NCBI RefSeq assembly: GCF_018812025.1
Contig: NC_063050.1
Span: 6,610,047-6,674,046, forward strand
DNA length: 64,000 nt
From: Megalobrama amblycephala
Lineage: Eukaryota > Chordata > Actinopteri > Cypriniformes > Xenocyprididae
Direction: 5' to 3'
Below the pieces are notes generated by a model. The model had not been told where the DNA came from. It made no database searches and saw only the letters and a list, made by a program, of their open reading frames with translations. Positions 1 through 10,990 of the stretch are shown here, in pieces. The position numbers were made by a program, and so were the translations under genes. Each line of letters opens with the position of its first letter. Within the stretch, counting starts at the first letter, position 1.

Positions 1-850
1 GAGCTAATTACCCTCTTCCATCCCCAGCTCCTCCTCTCTTCAGTCAGGATTTGGCCTTCTGATTCCCCTGAATCAGACTAATTCTTGAATTTCGTGTAGA
101 TGTTAAATTATTGACATTAATGATATCTGCATATGTTGGTTTTGTTCTGTTTACCCTAAGGGGGGTCACTGCTGCTCTTCCTGCTCTTTGCATGAGTCCG
201 CAGGGAGTTCTTGCCCAGAACAGAACCATACTGCCTATCCAAACTCTTGTTTCCTATGACTGTAGATCAAAGACACTGGACTTCACTGTAATCCAGAGGA
301 CAGAGACACAATAACAACTGTGGTTTACAGCTGTGTCGACTCAAGTGCTCTATCAACACCAAAACACAAATGAGTTCATTTCAACTAATGTAATATGTAT
401 TCATAAACATATTAAGAACCAAGAGAAATCATCTTTATTCTTCTCATAATTTTCATTGTTTTGCTGAAAATGAACTATGTACTGTGTCATATTTGATCCT
501 GATATGTTTACAGCTGACATACTGAAATATGGATTATTGAAATATTTCAAATGTATTCATTTTTAAAGCTGAACACCAGCAAACACGCATGTGCAACTGG
601 AATTAACTACGAGATTCGCACAGCATCAGTAACTACATAGTTACTGCAGCCTTTAAATAAAGCAACTTAACATCAGTGTTTCTCAGCTCATCACTGACTG
701 AAACACAGGCTCTCTTCAGCACAATGGTGACCCATTGATTTCTTCTATATCATTATGTGCAAAAACTCATAAACCCAGTTTCAAAGACAGGGCTTAGACT
801 AAGCCAGGATTAGGCCTTAGTACATTTAGGACATTGTTGATGTTTTATTG
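1..850. other. Intergenic, no gene recognised
   Basis: No open frame longer than about 67 codons and no domain is recognisable here. Near 770-830 there is a short motif (a 'gacagggcttagactaagcc' type palindrome) that looks like a fragment of a dispersed repeat. The block around 700-730 (aggctctcttcagcacaatg) resembles 9505-9525 upstream of the LINE-bearing unit, so part of this may be very old duplicated flank of the receptor array. Confidence 0.5.
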
Positions 851-859
851 AGAATATTT

Positions 860-1225
860 GGTGACCATTATGGTGATCAGTGTTTAACAGTACATTAGCA
901 CAGTGTTTCCACTGTTGACCAACACCTATGACGGCGCCAACTCCTGCGAGGACTTCAGAAGATGCAATCATCTGGATCAACATGCACATTGCCCAATTTC
1001 TATATCCTAATTATTGTTAATGTAATTCATTTTTCCAGGAGCTCATTGCTTCTACCTTCAGTTAAACTGCTAACAGTGATTGTAAATTAATTGCCTAAAT
1101 TATTACATTATTAGCTAATTGCATTCTTTAAATTGTAATGTTGACATGCATTCTCTGTAAAGCTGTTTGAAACAATATGTATCGTGAAAAGCGCTATACA
1201 AATAAATGTGAATTGAATTGAAAAA
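860..1225 (+). repeat. Dispersed non-LTR/SINE-type 3' end with short tandem tail
   Basis: The 3' part carries the string 'gcgctatacaaataaa' followed by a GAATT-type tail (aattgaattg). The same tail occurs in inverse orientation at 38890-38960 (caagtcaagtcacctttatttatatagcgctttt), which shows it is a dispersed repeat. The 5' limit is uncertain and the family name is not assigned. Confidence 0.4.
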
Positions 1226-1228
1226 ATT

Positions 1229-1415
1229 GTTTCCCAACCCTGTTCCTGGAGGCATACCAACACTGCACATTTTGCATGTCTCTCTAATCAAACACACCTG
1301 ATTCAAGTCATCAGCTCATTAGTAGAGACTCCAAGACCTGAAATGGGTGTGTCAGACAAAGGAAACATGCAAAATGTGCAGTGTTGGTGTGCCTCCAGGA
1401 ACAGGGTTGGGAAAC
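1229..1415. mobile_element. Palindromic MITE (about 187 bp)
   Basis: The outer ~50 bases on the left (gtttcccaaccctgttcctg...) are the inverted complement of the right end (...caggaacagggttgggaaac), with a central loop around 1290-1350. This foldback layout is typical of a non-autonomous DNA transposon. No clear target-site duplication was found, so the superfamily is open. Confidence 0.7.
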
Positions 1416-1619
1416 ACTGCATTAGCAACATGCTAACACATTCAGAAACACAATTTGCAAACATCACAAAATATATTTAAAATTGGATCATGAACAGTTG
1501 GTATCGATGCATCTTTGAGAATCAACTTTTGTGCAAATCCTGTGTTTTACTGACCCTCGTGTGCAAAGCAGTCTGGTGTAAAATGACTTGCACATACTGG
1601 TATATGAATTTATTTGGAC

Positions 1620-2735
1620 ACATTTTCTTCATAAATAAAATTACACCACTGTGTCCTTAGTGACTCAGATGTCAGGAGTTTATGGAGACTTATGTTTACT
1701 ATTATAGCCGCTGACAGATCTGCACTTCACCCATCCAAGTGCACACACACACACAGCAGTGAGTATTGAACACACACCCACATGTTTTTGCTGCAGAGCC
1801 CAGGGAGTGATTGGGGATTCAGTGCCTTGCTCAAGGGCACCTCAGTTGTGGGTAATTTGAATTCATTCACTCCTCTCACCAACATTTCCTGCCTTTACTG
1901 AGACTCAAACCTCTAACCTTTGGGTTACAAGTCAGACTCTTTAACCATTAGGCCACAACTAGGGCTGTGACGGTAGGCAATGGTGCCACCGCGGTGGTGG
2001 AGTGTCACCGGCAGTAGTGTGACATTTTATATATATATGTATAAAATATATATAAGAGGTCGCGTTAACCGAAAATTTTCCGTCATTGATGAAATTTTTT
2101 AGCAGTGACGGAAAAAATTTGCAGCCCGTCCGTCATTTTGACAGATTATGTAGCTTGTAACTGTAATTCCCACCCCTGTCCAGTAGGTGGTGAGCGCGCT
2201 CCAGTGTGGCAGCAGAGCGAGAGTTCAGTCTCCAGAATAAAATGAAAACAGATGAGCACCCTAGTTTAAGTCAAATTTATAATAATAAAGTTACTTATGC
2301 TTACTTGCATAATTAAGTTTTGTTATTTTTCTTAATGACTATAAGTTTATGGTCAACAAATGGCTTTTCTGAGGTATATTGTTACGTGAAATTGTTTGCA
2401 ACACTGATGACTGATGTGATACAGATTTCAGTAAGCTACATCTTTCAACATATTTTTTGATTTTCATTCATGTTTATTTCGTTCTGTACAGTAGTAAAGA
2501 GGAAATGGTGATCGCATTCACTCACAATCCGTGACAAGTGTTCAAGATAACTGAAAAGTGATGCAGTATTTGATCAACTTTCTTTTCATAGTATAAATAA
2601 ATGCATAGCCTATATATATATATATATATATATACACAACCAAACCCCGCCCCCCCTTTGGACCCCACCACCGCAACACCGGCGGTAGTAAAAATTTGCC
2701 ACCGTCACAGCCCTAGCCACAACTGCCCAAGAGCA
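1620..2735 (-). mobile_element. tRNA-derived SINE, split by a hAT insertion
   Basis: Read on the minus strand, the head begins at about 2735, crosses the hAT element and continues from 1959 downwards. It contains tRNA-like promoter boxes: an A-box-like 'tggcctaatggttaaagag' and a B-box-like 'ggttagaggtttgagtc'. It then runs through 'gaggtgcccttgagcaaggc', common in fish SINE bodies. The hAT element at 1960-2715 sits inside the A-box region. The 3' limit near 1620-1650 is approximate. Confidence 0.6.
1960..2715. mobile_element. Non-autonomous hAT element, 756 bp
   Basis: Terminal inverted repeats begin TAGGGCTGTGACGGT and are mirrored at the right end (accgtcacagccct a). A perfect 8-bp target-site duplication, gccacaac, is readable at 1952-1959 and 2716-2723. 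An 8-bp duplication with short TIRs is the hAT signature. There is no transposase ORF inside; the interior holds AT-rich microsatellites (2029-2060, 2610-2635). Confidence 0.92.
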
Positions 2736-3105
2736 GAATGCAGGAGGAAAAATTAACCACTTACAGATGTATTTTCATTTTGAATTTTTCTTACTGCAAC
2801 TGTTAATGTATATTTGTGTTATATACAGCTCTCTGTTTATCATTGATCAGGTGTTTTATATTCAAAGTGATCATCTTACAGGGACACTAACCTGCAGAAT
2901 CACCTTTAACCAGTGTTTGACTACTAATTATTTGGTTTATATACTCTGTTCTATTTGAGTTTGCTGCCCTCTGCTGTTTAAACATTAAACATGCAGTTTT
3001 GAACAATCTTCAGTTTTGACAGTTATTTATTAGGTAACGAATTATGAAAAAAAAAAAATCTAAGACTGATTTCAAGCCTCATTCGGATGCAAGGGTCAGT
3101 GTTTT
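2736..3105. other. AT-rich spacer, no gene
   Basis: Low-complexity AT-rich DNA with a poly-A run at 3046-3057. No coding potential, repeat end or regulatory element could be supported. Confidence 0.5.
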
Positions 3106-3107
3106 TC

Positions 3108-3530
3108 TTATCAGGCATAACATTATGAGCACCTTCCTAATATTGTGTTGGCCCCCTTTTGCAGCCAAAACAGCCCTGACCCGTCGAGGCATGGACTCTA
3201 GACCCCTGAAGGTGTGCTGTGGTGTCTGCACCAAGATGAAAATGTGATTCTGCAGCTATGAAGCTCAACAAACTGTGATGCATGGTGTATTCTTTCGATC
3301 AGAACCAGCATTAACTTCTTCAGCAGTTTGAGCTACAGTAGCTCGTCTGTTGGATCGGACCACACAAGTCAGCCTTCGCTCCCCACATGCATCAATGAGC
3401 CTTGGCCGCCCTGCTTCTAACACATCAACTTTGAGGACATAATGTTCACTTGCTCCCTAATATATCCACACACTAACAGGAGCCGTGATGAAGAGATCAG
3501 TCAGTGTTATTCACTTCACCTGATCACTGT
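3108..3530 (-). mobile_element. Internally deleted Tc1-like transposon remnant
   Basis: The left end (tcaggcataacattatgagc) and the body (cagccctgacccgtcgaggc; ggatcggaccacacaagtcagcc; caatgagccttggccgccc) match a widespread vertebrate Tc1-like element that I recognise from memory. It lies antisense, with most of the transposase deleted between about 3235 and 3300 and again near 3410. The right end near 3500-3530 is degenerate. It cannot encode a transposase. Confidence 0.6.
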
Positions 3531-3654
3531 ACATGACTGTAAATGTGCGCTCATTTGTGGGGCAGAATCTTTAAACCTGCACACAAGATAAAAGAGCAGA
3601 AAGATGGTCATGGTCACTCTCTTTGGTTTAACTTCCTGTGTGTCAGTGTCAGCA

Positions 3655-3735
3655 GGACTGTATTTCATCACAGTGAGTCAGAAGAGTTTAGCAAGGAGGA
3701 AAAGGAAGAGGTGGAGCTGTTTGATTTATAAAAAA
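3655..3735 (+). promoter_or_regulatory. Candidate promoter of receptor gene 1
   Basis: A TATA-like box (tataaaa, 3727-3733) lies 128 bp upstream of the gene 1 start codon. Just upstream is a purine-rich stretch (3694-3716, aaggaggaaaaggaagaggt) with GGAA cores, the binding core of ETS factors such as PU.1 that drive myeloid genes. The motif match is seen; promoter function is inference. Confidence 0.4.
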
Positions 3736-3860
3736 CTCTTCAGAGCACAAGATAAAAACACACAATCAGATACAAGAGACGAACTGACAGTGTTTCTGAC
3801 TGCTGAACACAATACAAGAGGATTTACAGCAACAAGTTCACAGTTTTATCATTTGGGATT

Positions 3861-6800
3861 ATGAAGACCCTCTTCTTCCTCTTCTTCACTATCTGCCTGA
3901 TTAAAGGTCAGACTTTCTTTTAATTCAGTATCACAGCCTGTAACTATTTACTCAACTGATTAAATCATAAGCATTGTGATATTATGTATTATGCCTGTCT
4001 TTATTTGGGAATATGTAATTTTTTGTTAGTATGAGATCTTACAGCACTTAAAAGAGGAAGTGGATTTTGATTGACAGGTCACATGGGTGATGCTGCTGGA
4101 GGCATGCCTGCCATCGCAGGAGGAAGTGTCATCATCAACTGTATATATGGACATCACAATCAGAAAACTAGAGAAAGTGCAAAAAGCTTTTGCAAAGTGT
4201 CTGGCAGTGAATGTACAACCATGACAGAAGTAAAGAGTGATTTATGGATCCCAGAAGAGAGATTCTCTATGACTGATAATAAATCTCTGAGTTTAATTAG
4301 TGTGTTCATTAGAAACCTGACCGTAAATGACAGAGGAACGTACAGATGTGAAGCCGGCAGTACAACGATTCAGGAGGTCATTTTTAACGTGGAACAAGGT
4401 ATATTAACCACATTACTCATTTCCTCTGTCACACCTTTATATTTAACATTGTATGTTAATTCCTGAGACATAATTTTGAGGCAACAGGATTTGTTACAGT
4501 TTTTTAATTAAAACGGTCTTGTTTTCAGAGCCGTGTTGTGGGAGATCAGAGGATCAGACTGCTTATATATTAACTACAGCTGTCATCCGCTGCAAATATC
4601 CAGAGAAATATAAAGATCATCCCAAACTATTGTACAAAGTTCAGAATGGATCATTAGAGTCTATTATTTTAACACATGGAGGTTCAGTCACCAGTGGGAG
4701 GTTTTCTCTGAATGTAAACGAACAGGAACTTGTCTTCACTGTGAATATTACTGGAGTGAGTAGACGTGATGCCGGGGTGTATTACTGTGGAGTTCACCCC
4801 AACAACCCTATCTTCACTCCCCTTTTCACAGAGATTCAGCTTCATGTTTCAGGTGAGAAACAGTTAGCAACAAACTGCATATTAAATGTAAATAATGTCA
4901 ATTAAACAATGTTGTTTTGATTCTTCATCTATCGTCTGTATGTGGTCGACAATGGAAAATCAAGAACAAACAGATGCTCCAGTCATGTCTGGTGAGTCCT
5001 TTAACATTAATTATACTGCAGAATATCACAGAATAATCCTGATATTGGATTAATGACAATTCAGAACAGTAAAGTTGAAGTGATTTGCTGGTAAAGTGAT
5101 AATGCTGGTTGACCAGATGCAGAATAATTCAGTAAAAAAATAATTACAATAAATGTTAATTTTATTGCATTACCTAACATAATTTTTAAGTATTATTATG
5201 AGGCTCTGCCTGCCTCCTCTGACGAGCTGCTTCTGTTTCTGATTGGTTAGTCACCATCCTCCATGACAACACTGTATATCGGACCGCCCATCTTGAGCCA
5301 AAACTGGCACTACTTTCTCTTGAATGTCTTGCTGCCTTAATGTGCTATCTGAATCATTGAAAACATGAGTTTCCTGGTCGGAAATCGGACATGAACTTCC
5401 TCTCAAGTCGTATTTACCACTGGAAAGCTTAGAGATAACTTTGATACCTAAGTTCCCGAGTTAGGAAGTTTGTTTAAAGTCCCCTGTGGTGAAAATCAAG
5501 TTTTTAATGTTATTTATATGGCTATGTGGTGTTTTTGATATGTATTTAAGATAAACCATGTGCAAATTCATAAGTCAACACCATTGCTGAGTATTTTCTC
5601 CTTAAAACTGCAGTGATCTAAAGACAGTCTCAAACCGCAGTTTGAAATCGCTGGTGTGTGACGTCACAAACTACCTTGTAACCAATCACGTCACTGTGCC
5701 GGCAGGCTTTAGCATATCATTAACAGTGAACTAGCATGGGAGTCTTGAGAGAAGCCAGGTTATATATTTTTCTGTTGATATGAAAAATCGGGTAGATTTG
5801 GCGGGTGTATGATGTATATTATGTGAGCTCTATGCCTTCCTCCACTGACGGTTGTTGAAGCGTTTCTTAGTGTCTGACGTTGTAAAGAGGGATACCATTG
5901 TGCAGCGTTTACCTCAGTAAGCTGACCAAGTGGATCTCTGAGCTGGAGTGAGCGAGTGGAGGTGGAGCTAATTATCATATTCATAGATTCGTGTATATTA
6001 AATGAGGCAAGGGTGTAGAGTTACATTCAAGCTTTTTTAAGGCATGAAGAAATTTTTTCACAAGAAAAAACTTTAAATATGTCATTTTTGTGATCAAAGA
6101 TGAGTTTTAAGGGATAATATTATTGACTACAGGAGGACTTTAAACACAGCGCAGGGGAGAGCGATTGCTGCTGTGACTGCTTCTGTATTAGATTCTCCCA
6201 CAACAGCTGCATCGCCTCTTCTTGTCGTTAAAGTTGTGCATATTTACATATATGAATAATCATTTGAAGCATATTTGTTGTTTTATACACTGCCAAAATA
6301 GCATGAATAACATCCCTATTCTTTCTGACAACAAAGCACTTGAACGCAACAAGCTCATAATCACGACTGGGAAATCCCCCATAGCATGTGAAGGCAGCAT
6401 CAAATCTCTCATTTTACTGTTGTGTGTGTTTCAGGTCTCTACATCATCATTGCGGCGTGTTCGTGTTCGATTCTGTTATTAGCTGTAGGACTGAGTTTGT
6501 TATTGTTCAAGAGGAGATGTAAAAAGACAGAAGGTACAAACACAAACGCTCTGGTTTTATGAACTGAACCCAAACGTGATGCTGAAATCTTTTGACTTCT
6601 GTGCACTTTAATGGTTTCATCATGTTGTCCATCCACAGGTTCAGTCTCAGTGGATCAGAGGAACACGAGAGATGATGATGAGGTAAAACTGTGTGTTTCA
6701 GTCTCCATCTACTGTCTTTCTTTGTCAGCATGACCACTGCAGTACAGTAGTGCCAAAACACTGTAGAAACATGTTTGTGTACAAATGCAAGTCAGATTAT

Positions 6801-8518
6801 AATTATATACAGGTGCTGGTCAAATAATTAGAATATCATCAAAAAGTTGATTTATTTCACTAATTCCATTCAAAAAGTGAAAGTTGTATATTATATTCAT
6901 TCAATACACACAGACTGATATATTTCAAATGTTTATTTCTTTTAATTTTGATGATTATAACTGACAACTAAGGAAAATCCCAAATTCAGTATCTCAGAAA
7001 ATTAGAATATTGTGAAAAGGTTCAATATTGAAGACACCTGGTGCCACACTCTAATCAGCTAATTAACTCAAACACCTGCAAAGGCCTTTAAATGGTCTCT
7101 CAGTCTAGTTCTGTAGGCTACACAATCATGGGGAAGACTGCTGACTTGACAGTTGTCCAAAAGACGACCATTGACACCGTGCACAAGGAGGGCAAGACAC
7201 AAAAGGTCATTGCAAAAGAGGCTGGCTGTTCACAGGGCTCTGTGTCCAAGCACATTAATAGAGAGGCGAAGGGAAGGAAAAGATGTGGTAGAAAAAAAAG
7301 TGTACAAGCAATAGGGATAACAGTACCCTGGAGAGGATTGTGAAACAAAACCCATTCAAAAATGTGGGGGAGATTCACGAAGAGTGGACTGCAGCTGGAG
7401 TCAGTGCTTCAAGAACCACTACGCACAGACGTATGCAAGACATGGGTTTCAGCTGTCGCACTCCTTGTGTGAAGCCACTCTTGAACAACAGACAGCGTCA
7501 GAAGCATCTAAGGACAAAAAGGACTGGACTGCTGCTGAGTGGTCCAAAGTTATGTTCTCTGATGAAAGTAAATTTTGCATTTCCTTTGGAAATCAGGGTC
7601 CCAGAGTCTGGAGGAAGAGAGGAGAGGCACACAATCCATGTTGCTTGAGGTCCAGTGTAAAGTTTCTACAGTCAGTGATGGTTTGGGGTGCCATGTCATC
7701 TGCTGGTGTTGGTCCACTGTGTTTTCTGAGGTCCAAGGTCAACGCAGCCGTATACCAGGAAGTTTTAGAGCACTTCATGCTTCTTGCTGCTGACCAAAAA
7801 TCTATGGGGTATTGTGAAGAAGATGCAATATGCCAGACCCAACAACGCAGAAGAGCTGAAGGCCACTATCGGAGCAACCTGGGCTCTCATAACACCTGAG
7901 CAGTGCCACAGACTGATCGACTCCATGCCACGCCGCATTGCTGCAGTAATTCAGGCAAAAGGAGCCCCAACTAAGTATTGAGTGCTGTACGTGCTCATAC
8001 TTTTCATGTTCATACTTTTCAGTTGGCCAAGATTTCTAAAAATCCTTTCTTTGTATTGGTCTTAAGTAATATTCTAATTTTCTGAGATACTGAATTTGGG
8101 ATTTTCCTTAGTTGTCAGTTATAATCATCAAAATGAAAAGAAATAAACATTTGAAATATATCAAATAAATAAATATGTCTGTGTGTAATGAATAAACATT
8201 TGAAATATATCAAATAAATAAATATGTCTGTGTGTAATTAATGAATATAATATACAAGTTTCACTTTTTGAATGGAATTAGTGAAATCAACTTTTTGATG
8301 ATATTCTAATTATATGACCAGCACCTGTATCATGTTATTAAATATAATGAATATTTCCCTTTCAGGGAGTCACTTCTGCTTATTATGACGTGATTCAAGA
8401 CTCTGCTCTGGAGTCCATTGGTTTAAACACAGTTTACGCCACAGCACATTTACCCACAAGCCCCTCTGACAGTGATTTCTACACACTGGCCGAAAAGCCT
8501 CAAAACACCAAAACCTAA
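3861..8518 (+). CDS. Gene 1: two-Ig-domain CD300/pIgR-like receptor
   Basis: Seven exons fit one frame with GT-AG junctions, nearly all phase 1: 3861-3906 (signal peptide, MKTLFFLFFTICLIK), 4078-4398 (Ig V-like domain 1, with NC, an extra FCK/EC pair and YRC), 4529-4852 (Ig domain 2, IRCKYP to YYCGV), 4965-4991 (short stalk, weakest call), 6435-6533 (transmembrane helix followed by KRRCKKTE), 6639-6682, and 8366-8518 (tail, stop TAA). The extra cysteine pair in domain 1 is a known feature of CD300/pIgR V domains. The tail has three tyrosine sites: SAYYDV, which fits the ITIM consensus, TVYATA and DFYTLA. The protein is expected at the cell surface. It may be inhibitory, but ligand and cell type cannot be read. 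Introns are inflated by a piggyBac-like MITE and a Tc1 element. Domain architecture is supported; the exact orthologue is not assigned. Confidence 0.85.
5478..6139. mobile_element. piggyBac-like MITE in gene 1 intron
   Basis: Ends read AGTCCCCTGT at the left and acaggaggact at the right, imperfect inverted repeats. Each is flanked by the tetranucleotide TTAA (5474-5477 and 6140-6143), the target duplicated by piggyBac. No transposase frame lies inside. It lies in the intron between the stalk and transmembrane exons. Confidence 0.7.
7128..7981 (+). pseudogene. Tc1 transposase pseudogene
   Basis: The N-terminal helix-turn-helix region is recognisable (MGKTADLTVVQKTTIDTVH; GCSQGSVSKHI), as are a catalytic-core part (MFSDESKFCI; VMVWGAMS) and the C-terminus (LITPEQCHRLIDSMPRR). 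The frame changes at least twice, in an A-run near 7292-7299 and near 7500-7520. A deletion at about 7795 joins 'LLAADQ' directly to 'NLWGIVKK', removing the middle of the DDE domain including its second aspartate; the residue before NLWG is no longer glutamate. It cannot be active. Confidence 0.9.
8142..8239. repeat. 49-bp tandem duplication inside the Tc1 3' arm
   Basis: A 49-base unit starting aataaacatttgaaatatat occurs at 8142-8190 and again at 8191-8239, so this copy has a local tandem duplication next to its right inverted repeat. Confidence 0.85.
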
Positions 8519-9972
8519 AGACACACCATAATCTGTCTGTTCTCTTCTAATTCATTTGACTCATGCAGTTGGATATATGTTGTATATGTTGCTGGTTATT
8601 TTAACAGCCAACAGTTTGCTACTGTCATATCAACTATGTTGGCATAAAAATGTTTATATGAATAATGTTGTTCACTTTCACTTCACTTTAAGACTAAATT
8701 GTCCAAATGTGGGTTTAATAGCCTTTAAAGAGCACAGCAGTAAGATTATTTAAAGTTATGATTAATTTTGAAACCTAAAGTAATATAGTATTTTTTTCTG
8801 AATTTTCTAGCTTTTTTTCTGACAATAACCACATTAAAAGAAAGTATGCAAATTGAATTAAAGTGTCAAAAGTCCAATATTTACAGTACACAATACTTTT
8901 GATTGATGCTTGATGTCTCTATTTTGTCTCATTCTGACATGTTCTTGTTTATTAAACTGCCCTAAATCTCTTTGAAGATCAAGACTAGATTTACTTGTGT
9001 CTGTTAACTCTTATGTAAAGAAAATATATTTTCCTATATATGAATGATCAATATATGAAATGATTTAATGGTATATTTGAAAATATAATGAATAATACAT
9101 TGTTAATATGTTACGATATATTGAAAAATACATAAAGAATTGACGCTTTTCATATATTGAAAAATATGTGACAATACATTTACTAATATATCATAATGTG
9201 TGCAATTTTATATTCAGTAATACACTTCATAATATATAGATGTGTGTGATATATTGCATTTATATTTACTCATGCAGTACAAACACACACATATATAGAG
9301 AAATATATAATGTAATATATTTCCTATATTTGATATTTATATTATAAATGTTTCATATTTTCAAGCTACTTAACAAAAGCACACCTTCATGTACTTTAGT
9401 ATTTAGTAAAGAGACTATCACTGTGCTGAAGAGAACACAAACATTACCTTTTAGTAATTATAGTCTTGATGTTCAGCCATGTTCATGTTCAACCTAACCA
9501 CAGGCTCTACTCTTCAGCACAATGATAACCCCAAAAACTCACACACACCAGAAAACCTTTTAAATTACAAACATTAAACACCAGTGATCTATCCCTATAT
9601 TAATATTGAGCGAAACTCATGAAATAACACTTACTCTCCTTTAACAGTCAGAAGCAAAGCATGCTGGGAACTAGAAATCTGCTGTAACTCATTCTGTGAA
9701 TGTGTGTGTATATGTGTGTTCATATATTCACATTTATATGGGAACATGTATGTGTAATTATGTGCACAATAAAGGAAACAACTTTATGAATGTAAATCTA
9801 TGTTTGTCTTCATTTATAAATATCTTATATGTATCAATAGCCATACATGGTCAATGTATAATATATCGCAATATATTTTGCAGAATATTGCCATGTATTT
9901 TTGTTCCATAAGGGATACTGGTAAATGAACGCATGTAATAAGTGTTAGACTGAATTTATTTAATAATGATCT
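8519..9972. other. Intergenic region, AT-rich core
   Basis: The 3' flank of gene 1. The first part probably includes its 3' UTR. At 8870-9000 it shares blocks with the unit-start regions near 50590-50730 and 57770-57900 (for example 'ctaaatctctt...gaagatcaaga' and 'ttacttgtgtctg'), so it is duplicated flank of the array. 9015-9360 is a strongly AT-rich tract with many 'atatattgaaaaata'-like words. No gene is supported. Confidence 0.5.
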
Positions 9973-10030
9973 CAATAGAGGGAGCTGCACCTGCTCACAC
10001 TGTATCCATAGAGAGAGAGAGAGAGAGAGA
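9973..10030 (+). repeat. Array upstream block plus (GA)n, LINE landing site (unit of gene 2)
   Basis: The block 'tagagggagctgcacctgct...cactgtatccatag' (9975-10010) matches the blocks at 23938-23975, 50790-50830 and 57953-57990. It is followed by a pure GA tract (10011-10030), after which LINE 1 begins abruptly. This is the outer half of the GA tract whose inner half lies before gene 2. Confidence 0.85.
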
Positions 10031-10072
10031 CTTTTGACTTTAGAATGTCCTTTATTTATACATTACAAAATA

Positions 10073-10104
<32 letters not shown>

Positions 10105-10260
10105 GGGAAAAACCACATAAGTTTATACATTCCCAAGCTATAAAAACATGAATAAATAAATAAATAAACAATAAAAGACCTTAAACACTCAATTACAAAC
10201 CTTCTCAAAAAAATGTTAATTTTAAATCCTTCAAAACCATCAGGTTCACATAAAAACCCA

Positions 10261-10990
10261 TCAACTCCCCAAAAATGATAAAAAAAACATCACATTATTA
10301 GTAAGTTTGTAAAAAGCATATTCCAACGTTAGTCTTTTTTTAATAAAACAATTAACCATAAAAACAGGATCTGTTTCACCCCCCTTTGCTTCCACTTTAT
10401 TTTTCCTTGTAACCCAAATTGCAAGCTTGATTAAACCATACAAAAAATTTAAAATAATCACTTTCATCCTTTTATCAACGGAGTACTTTGGGCCATAAAT
10501 GAACAGATTAAAACTAAAACAACCCACCAGTCTTATACTCCAACATTTTGCCAATTCTAAAATATTTTTTAAACGAGAACATTGCATAAAGACATGTAAA
10601 ACACTCTCAGACTCACCACAGAAAGGACATCCCTCCCCAACTAAAGGATCTAACCGTGCTATGTGTCTGTTCGTAGCTAATATCCCATATACAATTCTCC
10701 ATTGAAGATCTCCTATTCTCTTCTCAATGGGTCTTTTGTACAGGGACCTCCAGCTTCCTCTCGGGGAAGAGTCTGACTCCAACACTGAAGTCCATTTTGT
10801 TCCTTTGAAGTCTTTAAAAATTTTATAGTTGCAGTTTTTAACACACACTCTGTAAAGGGTTTTCCTGGTTAACGTTCTAAAACAACTCAACTCGGGGATT
10901 TTCATATTCACTGTGTTTCCAGAGGTTTCCTCCCAATCCTCATCCTTTAGGGAGATTTTAAAATCAGGGAAACCATACGCCTCTTTACAG
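10261..10990 (-). pseudogene. LINE 1 ORF2 C-terminal part, out of frame
   Basis: Continues ORF2 after a frameshift near 10990-11000 (short A/C runs). It holds the conserved C-terminal zinc-knuckle motif CPFCGESESVLHVFMQC and flanking 'GDLQWRIVYGILATNRH', present in all sibling elements. In the related copies this segment is continuous with the reverse transcriptase part, so the break is either a mutation or a sequence error. Confidence 0.85.

Larger units (their letters stand above)
6810..8327 (+). mobile_element. Tc1/mariner element in gene 1 intron
   Basis: Inverted repeats begin CAGGTGCTGGTCAAATAATT and end ...gaccagcacctg, flanked by the TA dinucleotide (6808-6809 and 8328-8329). The element, about 1.5 kb, has a defective transposase on the + strand and sits between the last two coding exons of gene 1, in the same orientation. 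Splicing signals of the host gene are intact on both sides. Confidence 0.95.

Noticed and set aside
1885..2735. Possible tRNA gene on the minus strand
   Set aside because: The A- and B-box-like words belong to a SINE head that is split by a hAT insertion; it does not fold as a complete tRNA.
7118..7378. Minus-strand frame over the Tc1 element
   Set aside because: Shadow of the transposase coding strand.
9015..9360. AT-rich tract considered as a scaffold attachment or origin-like region
   Set aside because: Only base composition supports it; no defined motif set.
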